Shown piece by piece: positions 24,242 to 36,330 of a stretch of DNA of 64,000 nucleotides; position 1 is the stretch's first letter; each line of letters opens with the position of its first letter. The translations under genes were made by a program, and so were the position numbers. The notes under the pieces are model-generated. The model had not been told where the DNA came from, ran no database searches, and saw only the letters and a program-made list of their open reading frames with translations. Location of the stretch: positions 5,890,097-5,954,096 of the forward strand of contig VCAZ01000001.1 in assembly GCA_005784505.1 (NCBI GenBank). The letters are read 5' to 3'. Origin of the DNA: Bagarius yarrelli (Eukaryota; Chordata; Actinopteri; Siluriformes; Sisoridae).

Positions 24242-25519
24242 CATTAGTGGAAAGAATACAGAAAATTTGTAGTTAAGTAAAAGTATTGCTAATTAAGGAC
24301 TAATTCAGTAGAAGTACTGAAAAAAATTCATTCATTCATTCATCTTTTATACCCGCTTATTCCCTAATTCAGGGTCACAGGGATCTGCTGGAGTCTATCC
24401 CAGCCGTCTCTAAAAGAGCCAAAGGCAGGAAGGGTACACCCTGGACAGGTCGCCAGTCTATCACAGAGCCACACCCACACACTCAGACTCACTCCTATGG
24501 GCAACTTGGAATCACCAATCAACCTTGGAGTTTTGGAAACCCGGAGTAACTGAAGTAAACCCACACAAGCACAGGGAGAACATTCAAACTCCACACAGAA
24601 AGGCCCCTGCCCAGGAATCGAACCTGGGTCCTTGCCAGAGGCAGCAGTGCTAACCACTAAGGCACCGTGCTGCCTGTACTGAAAAATAATACGATTCAAG
24701 TAAGAGTAAATAAGTATTTTGTTAAAAAAAGGCTCAAGTTAATGCGTTACAAAGTACTTCAGTGTGTAAAATGGAAGATGATCTCAGTTCAGGGCTTATG
24801 GAATGTTTTCTTTGTTGCACATGCACAGAGCTACAAATTGCGGGCAAATTCTGAATTGAGTAGTCTTAGGCTTAAATAGATCATATAAATATACAAAATT
24901 GTTAAAATATCCTGATAAACAGCCGGTTTTATCTAAGGTAAATGTGAACATTCGGTAAAGGAAAACACACTAGTAATTATTTTATTACTATTTACTGTAC
25001 TTTCTTTAAATGATGTTTAAAATTAATAATATTTAATCTTGCTGTTTTACGCTATAGTATTTTTAGTAAAACCATAGGCTGAAGTTCCTTGTGTTCTAAT
25101 GGCTGCTATTTTGTGTTCATGGTCTTTAGTTGTCACAGAATATATATATTGGATATTTAAAGTTTTTTTGGCCTCATTTAACTTAAAAATTCAATAAGAA
25201 TTGGTAAGAATCATAGTTTATAAAGAGAAATCGCTATAATTCCAACAATACCAAACCGTACCTAAGTGTCAGATCGTAAAAAAACAACTGAACTACTAAA
25301 TGTTACAAACATAAAAAAATAGGATTAAAAAACAATACTTAGCTCATAAAAAAAGGCATTAGTGCCGTATTTAACCTTTAAAAATGACATTATATAATCC
25401 CACAACGAATGCTGCAAACCTTGAAAGCAAATGAATTTATGACTTTTTGTACTTTGTAACGAAACTCAAACTCAAACAACTCAAATAAAAGTAAAAGTGT
25501 TTGTTACTTTCCACCACTG
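24242..25519. mobile_element. Non-autonomous hAT-type element, interrupted by a SINE
   Basis: The ends are CATTAGTGGAAAG (24242 onward) and CTTTCCACCACTG (ending 25519), which match as inverted repeats in 11 of 13 positions. The flanks are GTGCCAAT (24234-24241) and GTACCAAT (25520-25527), an 8-bp target duplication with one change. An 8-bp duplication with a CAG-type terminus is typical of hAT transposons. The interior has runs such as AAGTAAAAGTA and no transposase frame. Without the inserted SINE it is about 0.93 kb. Confidence 0.75.
24325..24675 (-). mobile_element. V-SINE-like SINE inserted inside the hAT element
   Basis: This is a nearly complete copy. On the minus strand it runs from a tRNA-like head (GGCAGCACGGTGCCTTAGTG) through the central GTGTGGAGTTTGAATG segment to a GAATGAATGAATGAA tail. 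The target duplication GTACTGAAAAA is exact at 24314-24324 and 24676-24686. The SINE is therefore younger than its hAT host. The 111-codon open frame inside is not a gene. Confidence 0.92.
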
Positions 25520-26008
25520 GTACCAATATGAAGATTTTTACTCAACTCAACTTAGCTTAATTGTCATTTTTCCACATACACTATTTTTCCACAAAGCAAA
25601 AGAACGATATGCTGTTACTATGGACCAAGGTACATAGATGTTGAGTAAACAATAAACATTCTACATGACAGCTTTAACATCTAAATTGGGGAAGATGTGA
25701 TAAATGCAAAGCCAAATATAAGTAATATAAGTACTGTGAGAGTTTTTGAGAGGTTTTGACCTCCCCGTATGTGGTTACTTTAAGTTTAACACCTTACTTC
25801 TGGCAGTGGAACACCTGGTGCAGAATGTAAGGCATCACTTTGCTTATATAAGTTCTATAGCAGGTGCCTCGTAAAACCTAGGGTTTGTTTTGAAACGTCC
25901 TGAAACTGTCTCGACATGGTCAACAAGAATGTCTACATACCAGACCCCTTTTCCATGTATATGTTTGGAACTATGGAGCAGTGATGTAAAAGGATATAGT
26001 GTATAACC

Positions 26009-26370
26009 ATGACTGAATATCTACAAGTTGCTTATGTTTATACTTTCATTGCTCCAGAATGCAGATGCTTTGCTCAGCTTACATTACAAAAGCAGACATT
26101 TAAATTAAAAGTTTTGGATGATCCCAAGCCCCAAGGAAGTTTTTATAAGATGTATGAGGCTGACCTCTATGCCCCTATGGCCAATAGCATCAGGATACTG
26201 CTGTATTTGGATGACTAACTCCTGTGCGGCAACACTACAAAACAGACCATCTGGAACACATCCGCAATCCTCACTTCTATTATTATGGGTAGATTCAGAG
26301 TGAATTAAGAACAGCTCCCTTACAAGAAAAACAGGTCATGCAGTTTATCAGAATGAGAGTGTTAGCCACT
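26009..26370 (+). pseudogene. Decayed DIRS-like reverse transcriptase fragment
   Basis: The open stretch 26009-26218 reads like reverse transcriptase. It has an Ala-Tyr segment followed by an IAPE-type turn near its start (26027-26060) and ends on the catalytic box YLDD at 26204-26215. A stop codon follows at once. The frame then continues (LLCG) and meets further stops. Around 26118-26160 the best match is in another frame (SPKEVFIRCM), so at least one frameshift is present. A downstream piece near 26310-26370 (reading VMQFIRMRV) fits the segment after the catalytic box. The YLDD box and this order suit DIRS-type elements, which use a tyrosine recombinase. No recombinase, RNase H or terminal repeats were recognised. 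It is a non-functional relic. Confidence 0.6.
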
Positions 26371-26690
26371 GCTTTATCCTGGACTGCTATTTGCAATATC
26401 GGTGTCTGTGGAGACACGAAATGATAGTAGCTGCATTAACTACCTACATTGAAAGAGGTAGCTATGATACTAGACCTCGAACACTACAGACTCAAATGTG
26501 TTTTATTCTGAAGAAAAATGTCTTTCTTTACAGATTGGAGGACGGGGTGATGAAGAATCCAGTTGACTTGGTTCCTGACAGGTTCTTAGATGTTGTCATA
26601 TTCTGTTCCACTCAGACAACAAAAGTTGATCAATGGCCAGGGCTGCAAGGTTGAAATGGTGTGCACATCAGCACCCAAAAGAGGGTATCT
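26371..26690 (+). other. Open but unassigned stretch after the DIRS relic
   Basis: An 87-codon frame runs 26391-26654. I could not match it to a known DIRS domain. It may be more of the same decayed element or chance. Confidence 0.25.
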
Positions 26691-26698
26691 TAGATGGA

Positions 26699-26764
26699 GC
26701 AAAAGGTTAGTCTGACCTAAAAGAGGTTAGTCTGGCCTAAAAAAGGTTAGTCTGGCTTAAAATG
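26699..26764. repeat. 20-bp tandem repeat, three copies
   Basis: The core GGTTAGTCTGRCCTAAAA starts at 26705, 26725 and 26745, an exact 20-base period with few differences. It lies just downstream of the DIRS relic. Confidence 0.9.
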
Positions 26765-29261
26765 AATTTTTTTCATCAGTGTTAAAGTGTGTTTTTTTCC
26801 TGATGGAGCTTGGCAATCTGTCCATGCCTACAGTATAGACAGGATAAACTCACATCCTTTAATGTAACCTTGTTTTTTTAGCTGATTCTACAGTTTATAC
26901 ATTTGTGGTATACCGTGCAAGTGTATTTATCCACTCTGAGGACTTTAGTAGAACCTCAAGCTGTATCCTGCTTCTTTTTGCGATTTTTGCTATTTCTATT
27001 CAGGTTAATTATGCTGACTATAATTATGTTTAAATAGAACGCTTTAAATAAAACTTGACTAATTAAAAATCAAAACTGACAGTATTGGTACAGCGATTGT
27101 ATTAACTGCAATTACGGCGTTATGCATATCTGTTAAGTGACATGTATGAAAACATTTTACAAGTCAGCATATGCATATGCAAAAGGCATGATATCCATAT
27201 GCGTATCTAAGGTTATATATAGTACAGAAGAGTGTTAGGATCCCAGTTAAAACTTCCATATTTGTGTGCAGGGATCAAATCTTTTTTTTAAACATTAAAA
27301 ATTATTGACATGGGGTTCTGGGCTCTGATGTAAAGTTTACTGTTATCCAAATTTTTTCCAATAAATCATTCATTACAGCATACATATAGTGTCCAGTAAT
27401 TTACTTACACACTGTATATACTAGTACACATATTGGACACACAGACGTGTAAAACTGGAATGAAGATGAACCTTAAATATTATCACTTCCAGTCTTTAAT
27501 GATAACCTTAAGCAATGCAATGTGATACTGGCAACTGCTACAAAATATCAATCGATTCTATCCAGCACGCTATCCTTGAGTAGTTGGCTGAAATTACTTG
27601 TGCAGTCAGAAGTGAGCATTTTCGAACAGTCTGCTGTATACCTACCTCCATGGCAATCAATCAGCCTTAATCCAAAACCAATTTACTCCACCTGAAGAGG
27701 AAAATATCTTTTAATCTCTAACAGACAATGCCTGATTGCAGTGCAGAGCATCAGTTGACAGTCAAATTGAACTTGCAACCCACTGCTTATGTGCCACATG
27801 AAAAAGCTTTGATTTAACCCTATCAATTTAGTATGTAACCTAAAATAGAATGTTTGTATGAGCTTGTAAATTAATATATTAAGTTTTCTTTCATTCTAAA
27901 ACCCAACACTCAAACCATAGGGCATAACCATTTAACCATAACATTAAACGTTCCTATAGGCAGCCCATGTATTTGTATAAGACTACCAAGTGGTAAATAT
28001 ACTGGAGAAAAAACTTTGGAAAGATGTCAGAATTGCAGCATATTTTTTAATTTGACACACTGTTTTATGTAAAAAGTCATATCTTGCAAGATGCATTTTA
28101 TTTCCACCTCACTGCTCAGCTGAATACCAATCAATAATCATTTGTGAATTCAGACAGAACCGTCAGTGCAAAATGAGCAGCCATCCAGCAAATTTACTGT
28201 CAAAATCCACATCCAATTAGCGAAACATTTTGTGTACAACATATGATACAAAAGAAAAGCCCTAGATTTTATTTTTCTTCCTACATAACAGCCCTGGATA
28301 TAAAACTAAAATCTGTGAATTATTATTTTCATCTAGCACAAAGTTATCAGTTCAACAAAAAGTCAGTGTTTACCAGGGCTGTGTCAAAATATCGATACAG
28401 CTAACTATCGTGATATTTTTTTTTAACAATAGTGTTCTAACCGGTATTTTAAACCTTTACTTTTAATACATATTTAAATTACATTTTAAATTAAAGAATT
28501 GTGTGTTGTAACTAATGCAAGATTTTAATGAATGTCACAGTAAATGGATTATTTTTTGGCTAAATGAGTCTTTGCCTCCTAGAATTTATAATTGTAATGA
28601 AAACCCCCTGGGAAAAAAAAGTGTAATGCAATTACCATCCTGCTAATCAAGAGCACAGGGACCCAACATAGTGAATATATTTCCTACTTTATTAAATCCT
28701 CTAATAAAAACCTAGTATTGGGCATCACCCAGCTTTCTGTTCACACCCTCCAAATCTCCTGGAGAATTAATGGCATAGAGCACGAATTGTATGTACCTGC
28801 GTCTTCTTAACTTGCAGAGCAGCAAGAGGATAAAAACCCTAAATTAGGGAAGGTTCAGATCTAGGCCCTAACTCTGTCTTAACTGGTTTTTAGTTTAAGC
28901 AAAGCTAAAGCCCCTAAGTGATTCCTACATTATATATTTAACTGTGACATAGACTGCCTCCTAGGAATATCACCACTATATAGTCAGGTCTACTTATTCT
29001 CAGTCTCAAAAATCTGAATTATTTATAGAATACGTTGGGTGTTGAAGTACATCTATACTTTTATTTACATCAACTATCTATTTTCACTTTGTGAAAAAGG
29101 AATCTTTAAATGACTTGTCCCATACTTGATTACAGCTACTTTGGCATTGCTTCAAGTAAACACCATTATTCCATTGCTATTATTTCTATCAGGTTTGAGC
29201 TACCGATGGCACATACCGATGGCAGTCGCTACCTTAAGTAGTCTAAATGGATTTCTGTGTA
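26765..29261. other. Gene-free stretch
   Basis: No exon is recognisable. 27560-27800 is complex sequence with CAATCAATCAGCC and CCAATTTACTCC and might be regulatory. Near 28375-28425 the text CAGGGCTGTGTCAAAATATC resembles a hAT-type terminus, but no matching right end was found. The remainder is AT-rich and featureless. Confidence 0.4.
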
Positions 29262-30221
29262 TTTGAACTTTTTTGGGTCTTTTGGGTTATGTCTTTACCA
29301 GCTTTGCACATCTAGAGACTGATATTTTTGCCTATTCTTCTTTGGGTCTTGACTTTGACTGGCTATATGTTTGGGATCATTGTCTTCCTGGAAGATAAAT
29401 CTCCTTTCCAGTCTCAAGTCTTTTGCAGCCTCCAACAGGTTTTCTTCCAGGATTGCCCTGTATCTAACTACAACCATCTTCCTATTAACTCTGGCCAGCT
29501 TCCCTGTCCCTGCTGAAGAAAAGCATCCCCACAGCATGATGCTGGCGCCACCATGTTTCACAGTGGGGATGGTGTGTTCAGAATGAAAAGCAGTGTTACT
29601 TTTTCGCCAAACTTTACAAAATGTTCAACTTTGGTCTCATCTGACCAGAGCACCTTCTTCCTCATGTTTGGTGTGTCCCCTACATGGCTTGTGGCAAACT
29701 GCAATGGCACTTCTGTCTTCTGAACTTTTAACAATGGCTTTCTTCTTGCCACTCTCCCGTAAAGGCCATATTCTGACCAACGGACAACTATAAGTAAATG
29801 ACTTGTCCTGTGGACAGAATAGTTGTCCTGTGGACAGATTCTCCCACCTGAGTGGATTTCTGCAGATCCTCCAAAGTGACAATGGTCCTCTTGGCTGCTT
29901 CTCTGACCAGTGCTCTCCTTACTCTGTCTGTCAGTTTAGGTGGACAGCCATGTCTTGGTAGGTTTGCAGTTGTGGCATACTTTTTCCATTTTTGGATGAT
30001 GGATTGAACAGTGCTTCTTTAGATGTTTAAAGCTTGGAATATTTTTTATAACCTTTGAAATTTTAAAAGCCATATATCATTTTCGTTCCACTTCACAATG
30101 CATGTGCTACTTTGTGTTGGTCTATCAAATAAAATCTCAATAAAATGCATTTAACTCTGTGGTTGTAAGGTGACAAAATGTGAAAAAGTTCAGGGGGTAT
30201 AAATACTTTTTCAAGGCACTG
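29262..30221 (-). mobile_element. Tc1-like transposon, internally deleted
   Basis: On the minus strand the end at 30221 reads CAGTGCCTTGAAAAAG, a typical terminal repeat, followed on the plus strand by the TA target dinucleotide. Transposase remnants are clear. An upstream frame (29558-29752) carries LWSDETKVE, the region of the second catalytic Asp. A second frame (29295-29561) carries KHGGASIMLWGCFSSAGTG and a FQEDNDPKH segment. The frames are broken by stops and shifts. The terminal-repeat side jumps near 30050 from helix-turn-helix-proximal sequence to the outer noncoding region, so the N-terminal DNA-binding part has been deleted. The left end is truncated near 29262. A small duplication of GTCCTGTGGACAGA occurs at 29805-29840. 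It cannot be autonomous. Confidence 0.88.
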
Positions 30222-32049
30222 TATATTCTATGAAAAGTGTAGGAGCAATAAATGCCTGTCTAATCAAAATGTTTATCCAATTAAAATTATGATAGGCTTT
30301 CCTACCTGCCTGTCAACATATTTATTTGCATACCTTTTGGGCATCCTGTTTATGCAGACAGGATACGTCATCATCCACGGTTGCCATCGGTTTTGAATTT
30401 GATTGTGTGAGAAAAAATTAGCTTGGGCAGTTGTACAAAATTTAGGATTAGATTGCTGATTTCAAAACGTACATTTTAAGGGCTAATTATTTAACAAAAC
30501 TCAGATGTGAACAAAGACAACTGAAATGATATGGGATTGCCACAGTTTCCAATTTTAATAAATTGCCAGTTTTTTGGCTAAAAACCATCAATTCTCTCTG
30601 GCAAAACTTTCTTTAGTTTTCATGTACTGAGAAAAAAAGACAAAAAAACAGAGTGAAAACCTGAATTAATATCAGTGTTGCGTTTTCATGCTGGAATCGA
30701 CTACAGGAGTCAAAGGGTCTAAAAGATGATGTCATGGTTGCAGTATTTCTTTTGGACAGGTTGGAATATGGTGTGATTTGATTTTGGTGTGCTTTGATAG
30801 TAAGTCATAGTTTATGTAGTTTGTGTACATTTACGAATGAGCTCAACCACAGCAGCAGTGTGTAATCGGGTAGTATTTTTATGTTTGGTATTTTAGTACT
30901 GTTACTAACTGTGTTATAAAATTTTCTAATTAGTGAATGACATGATGTATTGTAGTCATGTTGTCTCTGGTCAACTACTCTGTGTGTGTTCATGTGTTCA
31001 GGAGACATGGCTTTGACGGCATATGTGGGACAAACACTAAAAAACTAAAAAATGATGTCTGAGTAGTAAAATAAAATCTGGTTATGCATATAGCCTAGCC
31101 AATGCTCTCTCTGTGCATTACTTAGCGATTTTTCTACAGTTTATTTGATAAAATATTCATATTATTTTCCTCAAAGCATTCAACATGATCAGCATGTTCT
31201 ATTACATCTACCATGTAAAATAAAAATAAACCATAATTATTTATAAAATAAAAACACCAGGGTTAAAATCGCCAATTAAAGGACTGCAGGTGTGAAACTG
31301 TTCAAAATCTAAAAAAATGCTTCAACATTGCTTGTTTTGGCTGTCATTCAGGCCCCATCTCTGCTATTCACAGTGAAGGTGGATTCATCAGAGTGTAGAA
31401 TTAGAGCAATGGGTCTATGTCTGTGTCACCTTGTCATTAAATCAGTAAGACTGACAGACATCGACTGACATTCATTCATCATTAAATACTCAATTCACTG
31501 GAATTCAAACTGCAGCCCACTTATAACTGAGCTGCTGCGATAAGCAACATTCTGTCAGGTTAAAATGGGATGCAAAAATGGGGAAAGAGGGGATACCAGT
31601 GCTGGAATTCACTAAATTCTTACTGAACAGACGTATTTGCATTTACGTAGAGGGGCTGGATGCGTTAGTCCCCAACCACAATATGGCATTCCATCATGGA
31701 GCCTAAAATATGACAAAACTATTTGAATTTAAATTGTGAAAATATTGTGAAAACCGAATATTATGTGGCATTTAAAATATTTTTTAATATTTAACTTTAA
31801 ATTTTTGGCTCTGCAAATATACAGTTTTAGTCAACAAATATACAGTTTTTAAAAAGATGAAAAATTTCAGAACATTAAATTTAATGTTAAAAAATTCTAA
31901 CCATACTGTAGAATTCGGAGAGTACAAAAAGTAGGTTAGAGGTTGTCCACAAGAAAATGTAGAAAATTAATGAAAAGTCTAACAAACTGTTTTACCAGTA
32001 ATGCAGAGGAAAGTGATTCTAAAACATTTATGGTTTGTGATGGAAGGTC
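30222..32049. other. Gene-free stretch
   Basis: AT-rich sequence with no recognisable exon. 31360-31560 is a more complex block (TGTCATTAAATCAG, CATTAAATACTCAATTC, GAGCTGCTGCGATAAG) that could be a regulatory element. The rest shows nothing I can name. Confidence 0.4.
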
Positions 32050-32268
32050 ACCAGTCCATCACAGGGCCACACACCCTATGGGCTATTTAGAATCACCAAG
32101 CAACCTAACATATATGTTTTTAGACTGTGGGAGGAAACCGGAGAACCCAGAGTAAACCCACACAAGCACAGGGAGAACATGTAAACTCCACACAGAAAGA
32201 CCCCTGCCCGGGAATTAACCCCAGGCATTCTTGTTGTTAGGCAACAGTGGTAACTCCTAAGCTAAGTT
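32050..32268 (-). mobile_element. V-SINE-like SINE, 3' truncated
   Basis: It contains the CACCAGTCCATCACAGGGCC body, the CTGTGGGAGGAAACCGG centre, GTAAACTCCACACAGAAAG and a degraded head ending near 32268. It lacks the 3' tail segment found in the copy at 24325-24675. Confidence 0.85.
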
Positions 32269-32282
32269 AGTGGGGAAGTGAT

Positions 32283-32452
32283 GGTTCATGGTTAAGGTGT
32301 TGGACTACCAACCCGAAGATTGTGGGTTCAAATTCCTAGCTCCACCAAGCCACCACTGCTGGGCCCCTGAGCAAAACCCTTAACCCTCAATAATGAGATA
32401 AATGTAAGTTGCTTTGGATAAGGGCATCTGCATAATGCCGTAAATGTAAGCA
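32283..32452 (+). mobile_element. tRNA-derived SINE family B, near complete
   Basis: The head is ATGGTTAAGGTGTTGGACTA with a B box GGGTTCAAATTCC. The body is CCACTGCTGGGCCCCTGAGC. The 3' end is AAGTTGCTTTGGATAAGGGC, then ATCTGCATAATGCCGTAAATGTAA. The 3' end resembles the tails of L2-type LINEs (from memory). Confidence 0.88.
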
Positions 32453-32662
32453 GAAAGCTAAGCTAGAGCTGTTGCCTAGTATATCTAAAGTTCAGGGTTT
32501 AAATCCCACCTTGCACCTTTTTTTTAATTTGAGCTAAAGGTGTTAACCAGTGATTGTATTTCAGGAGCAAGAAATTATAAATATTATAACAAATTTGATA
32601 CCTGCAGTAAATGAGAGCAGATGAATTTGATTTCCTCTTGGACCCCTTATTGGCTGTTTATA

Positions 32663-32922
32663 ATAATAATAATAATATTCAACTTCATTGTGCAAGGTAC
32701 ATGTACAGAGCCAATGAAATGCAGTGTTTTTCGCATATCCCATCTTAGTAAGTTGGGGTCAGAGCGCAAGGTCAGCTATGATACAGTGCCCCTGGAGCAG
32801 GAAGGGTTAAGGGTCTTCCTCAAGGACCCAACAGTGGCTGACTTGCCAGTGGTGGGGCTTGAACCCAGGTGTTTCTGGTCTTCAGATCAGCAACTCAGCA
32901 CCTTAACCATCAGCTTTGTTCC
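32663..32922 (-). mobile_element. SINE family C, near complete
   Basis: The minus-strand head includes a B-box-like GGGTTCAAGCCCCACC-type sequence (plus strand GGGGCTTGAACCC). Next come the AACCCTTCCTGCTCCAGGGG body and a tail after TAAGATGGGATATG. A TAA/TTA microsatellite at 32660-32678 sits at its 3' end, as is usual for SINE tails. The plus-strand sister copy is at 45133-45342. Confidence 0.8.
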
Positions 32923-32925
32923 AAC

Positions 32926-35900
32926 TTTTGCTACAGAGGTGCTGACTATATACAATCTTCAAGACTGCTAAACATGTTTAAAATTGTGTGATGTATGTAT
33001 GTCGGTGGCCAAAGTAGTTGCAAAGAGGACTACCACCATAAAGTCTTGTCAGTCATTCCTGTATGCCTTAAAGACCACCATCATTCAACTTCACAAGACA
33101 CCTGTCATCTCCTATGTGAATTATTTCCACCCTGGCATGCAGATATACGCTTTTATAGTGCTTTTAACAGTAAGTCAAAACATATCTGCTCCTCTGACCG
33201 CATACACATGCTAGTTATATAAGACGACGTCTCGATCAGCTCCCTAGTTCTGTAGATGTAGCACTGATCGGGGATTCTGACATTTTACAAGCTTTCTTTT
33301 CCAAGCCAAAAATCCTTTCAGTGCACTGGGACACTCGCTTCCTAAAAATCTTACAATGCACTGCAAAAACAAGCAAGCACTGATGCTTAATAAGTTCCAT
33401 CATATCCTCTGAAGGAGTGTAGCTTTGTCTACATATGTATGTAGCTTGGTATTATTGTTGAAAATCTCAAACAATTAATTATATTTAATTTTTTTTAACT
33501 TTGCTAGCTAGTCTATAATCCTACTTGAAGTACTATGACAGAAAAATTAAAAGATGAAATGTCACCAATCATTAATGCCCCATTGTGTAGTGAGCCAGGG
33601 TCCATTACCAGTGCCTGAACTCACGCACATAATATACTTATCAACAGAGCTGGAAAGCTGAATAAGCTGCACCCAAGAGGAATCTAAGAAATTTTTGATT
33701 CAGACATTTTGGTATGAATATGGGAACTGGATGAAAGACATTAGCATTATTGCTTTCCAGTCATGGGAAATGAGTTGCATTGCTCCGCCAGAGATGATCG
33801 CTTCCGTCATGCATGTTAATAGTGGGCGAGCTCTAGAATTATAACATGACCTCCGCCAACCAGTTTCGTCTTTACTCTCTCCACTATACCCAACAGAAAC
33901 ATGTTGCCCTGAGGCTTAAAATTCTGCTTCTTTAAAGGCTTTGGGATTTGTAGCCTCTTGTGTTAATTTTTGACCTACCCTTTGATTGGTCAGCTCTTGT
34001 TTTTACTAGTTCCTATTTATATTTAATATGGTTTCTGATTTTATCCATGCATCCATGAATTTTATAATTAAATTAAATAAATATTTATAAAGTATAAAGT
34101 ATAATTAATAACATTTAAAGTATAAGCCTATATTAATTTTTATACAAAATAACATATATTCGAGAGTCAAAACCATTTCTATTAAAGCAAGAAAAACTGT
34201 TGAGAAAACTCCAAACCTTTACACTACAACCACAATTGTACCACATACATCGTCTGGAGCAGTTCAGACGATGTATACGATGTATATCGATAAAAATGGA
34301 CATTTTTATCCATATTTAATATTAATATAACATCACAAAAACGTGAAAAAACTCTTTTTCGGGCTGAGACAAGCTAGATATCTTCAGGGTTAGTCGACCT
34401 CTCCTCACAAAGACTAACTTTTTCAGAAAAGTCCACCTTAAAAACGTATTTTTAAGTAGGTCCGAGACAGAGTTAATTTCTTCTCCTCGTCAGCCACTGT
34501 GGGCGTAAAATTTCTAATTCAACAGTACAGATGCGTCTCTCAACCAATCAGAGGACGGAAAAATGCTGATGTCTTCGGTAGACAGGCTCAAAAAGGCAGG
34601 CAATTAGAGCATATTTAACCTTCTTAGTCACTAAAGACTGTGAAAAATGGCAGATTCTCAGAAGCAAAGTTTTCTGATGTTGAGGGAAAATTAAAAGATA
34701 AAATGTAAAAAAAATGGTTTATTCACTGCTCTGTTTAGTGGCGTGACGGTAAAACCATTTAAGCGAAATTTAAAAAAGAAAAATGATCCGAAGTGCATTT
34801 ATAGATATTCTTCTCTCAAGTGATTCAAGTGTACACAAAACGGGCAATTCCATATGACAGCACCCATGAGAAGCTTTATAATCTTTTATCCAGATGTGGG
34901 GCTGTGCTCACTGATTTAAATTGTACTGCTTCTTGACAAGCAATCCTTTAAAAACTTTTCATTATGAAAAGAGAAAAGACAAGCAAAGAAAAAAGTAGCT
35001 AACACATTCACATGTTTATATACTGTATATATGAGCACTTCAACTTAAAAAAAAAACCCATCATAATATGGTCTTACAATGAAGCCATCCAATAATTAAG
35101 TAATATATAAATACAGAATAAAACAAAAATAAAAAAAGTTAATATGATTGTTCCTTTTTGTATCCATTGTAAGCAAGGAAAGGATTCAGTCTCAACTCTT
35201 CTTTTGGGTTTTCTCATTAGTATGTTAGCATCGGTGTTGTTGAAGAAGTGTGAGGAGTCATGTCAGCTTATAATGAGAACTAGCCATGTTAAGGTGACTT
35301 GCTTTTTATCTAATGCCCTCGTGTCCTATATAAGCCTTAAAGAAGGGACAAACAAGACTCAAACGTTGTGAACTCTTTCCAACCAGTCAGATGGAGGGCG
35401 GCAAATAAGATAAGCGAATGAATAAACATTCTAAACAAGTAGTTTGTTAATCATTCGTGGTGTCTCAAGTCATAACCCTCTTGCATTTCTGTGCAAAACT
35501 GCAAATTAGGTGAGCCATTCGTGCAACTTAGAGCTTCAAGGTTACTCGAGACCCAAGTGAAAGGAAAAAGCGAAGAAAACACAGTAAGGAGAAAAAAATA
35601 TATTGAGGTGATAGACATTCAAAATGTGAACTCCTTACATCTCACGCCTGTCTTCACCCCCCCCCCATCATCCTACGTCTCGTTCATGTTTTAATTGGCT
35701 TCTTACTTTGCTTGTAAGGTCCCACTGGAATAGTTAGCTAATCCGCCTGTGATGATCACATCAGAGTGTTTTCTCAGAGGACCAGGGACACCAGGCACTC
35801 GCATCTTATTGTACCCTCAGTGATGACGAATCGGGTGCCATCTTTGCAGTAAGTCAACTTAAACACAAAGGTAGAATACGCATTTTTTTTAAATAGGAAA

Positions 35901-36206
35901 AAAAAAGAGAAAGAGAGAGCGATAGAGAGAGAGAGAGAAAAAGGCAACGCAAACGCAAACTTTTTGTGGGCAGCTTTGATTTTTACTTTGAGATTCTGCA
36001 CCTTTCGTGTGGAAAACTTGGGAAATTGAAGTCGTTTGAGGAACGCGGAAGCAGCAATGTACCAACGTAGAAAACAGTTTAGTGAGATTTCTAGGTTCTG
36101 TACAAAGTCTATACATGACACATTATTTTCAAATATGAAAAGATTTAACTGGAGGAATATTTAGCAAATCTCATCATCTACAGTACATAACATCATCAAA
36201 ATAGGG
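32926..36206. other. Gene-free stretch
   Basis: No exon is recognisable. 33540-33840 is complex, with ACCAATCATTAATGCCCC, CATTAGCATTATTGC and GTCATGCATGTTAATAG, and might be a conserved element. A short hairpin lies at 34247-34274. 34390-34620 reads like an unidentified interspersed repeat (CAACCAATCAGAGGACG). GA-rich and C-rich simple tracts lie at 35905-35942 and 35655-35665. Confidence 0.4.
34247..34274. repeat. 12-bp inverted repeat with 4-bp loop
   Basis: The arms ACATCGTCTGGA and TTCAGACGATGT pair with one G-T wobble around the loop GCAG. The second arm sequence recurs in part (ACGATGTAT) just downstream at 34280. Confidence 0.7.
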
Positions 36207-36330
36207 TGGGTCATGGTTAAGGTGTTGGACTACCAACCTGAAGATACTGGGTTTGATTCCCATGTCACCAATGCTGGGCCCCTAAGCAAGGCTCTTAACC
36301 CCCAGTTGTATAAAATACATCTCCCAAATG
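36207..36330 (+). mobile_element. tRNA-derived SINE family B, 3' truncated
   Basis: The head is CATGGTTAAGGTGTTGGACT with B box GGGTTTGATTCC, then AATGCTGGGCCCCTAAGC. The GGATAAGGGC tail is missing. Confidence 0.85.

Noticed and set aside
28375..28625. hAT element beginning CAGGGCTGTGTCAAAATATC
   Set aside because: Only a left-terminus-like string is visible; no matching right end or 8-bp duplication was found, so it is mentioned only as a possibility.
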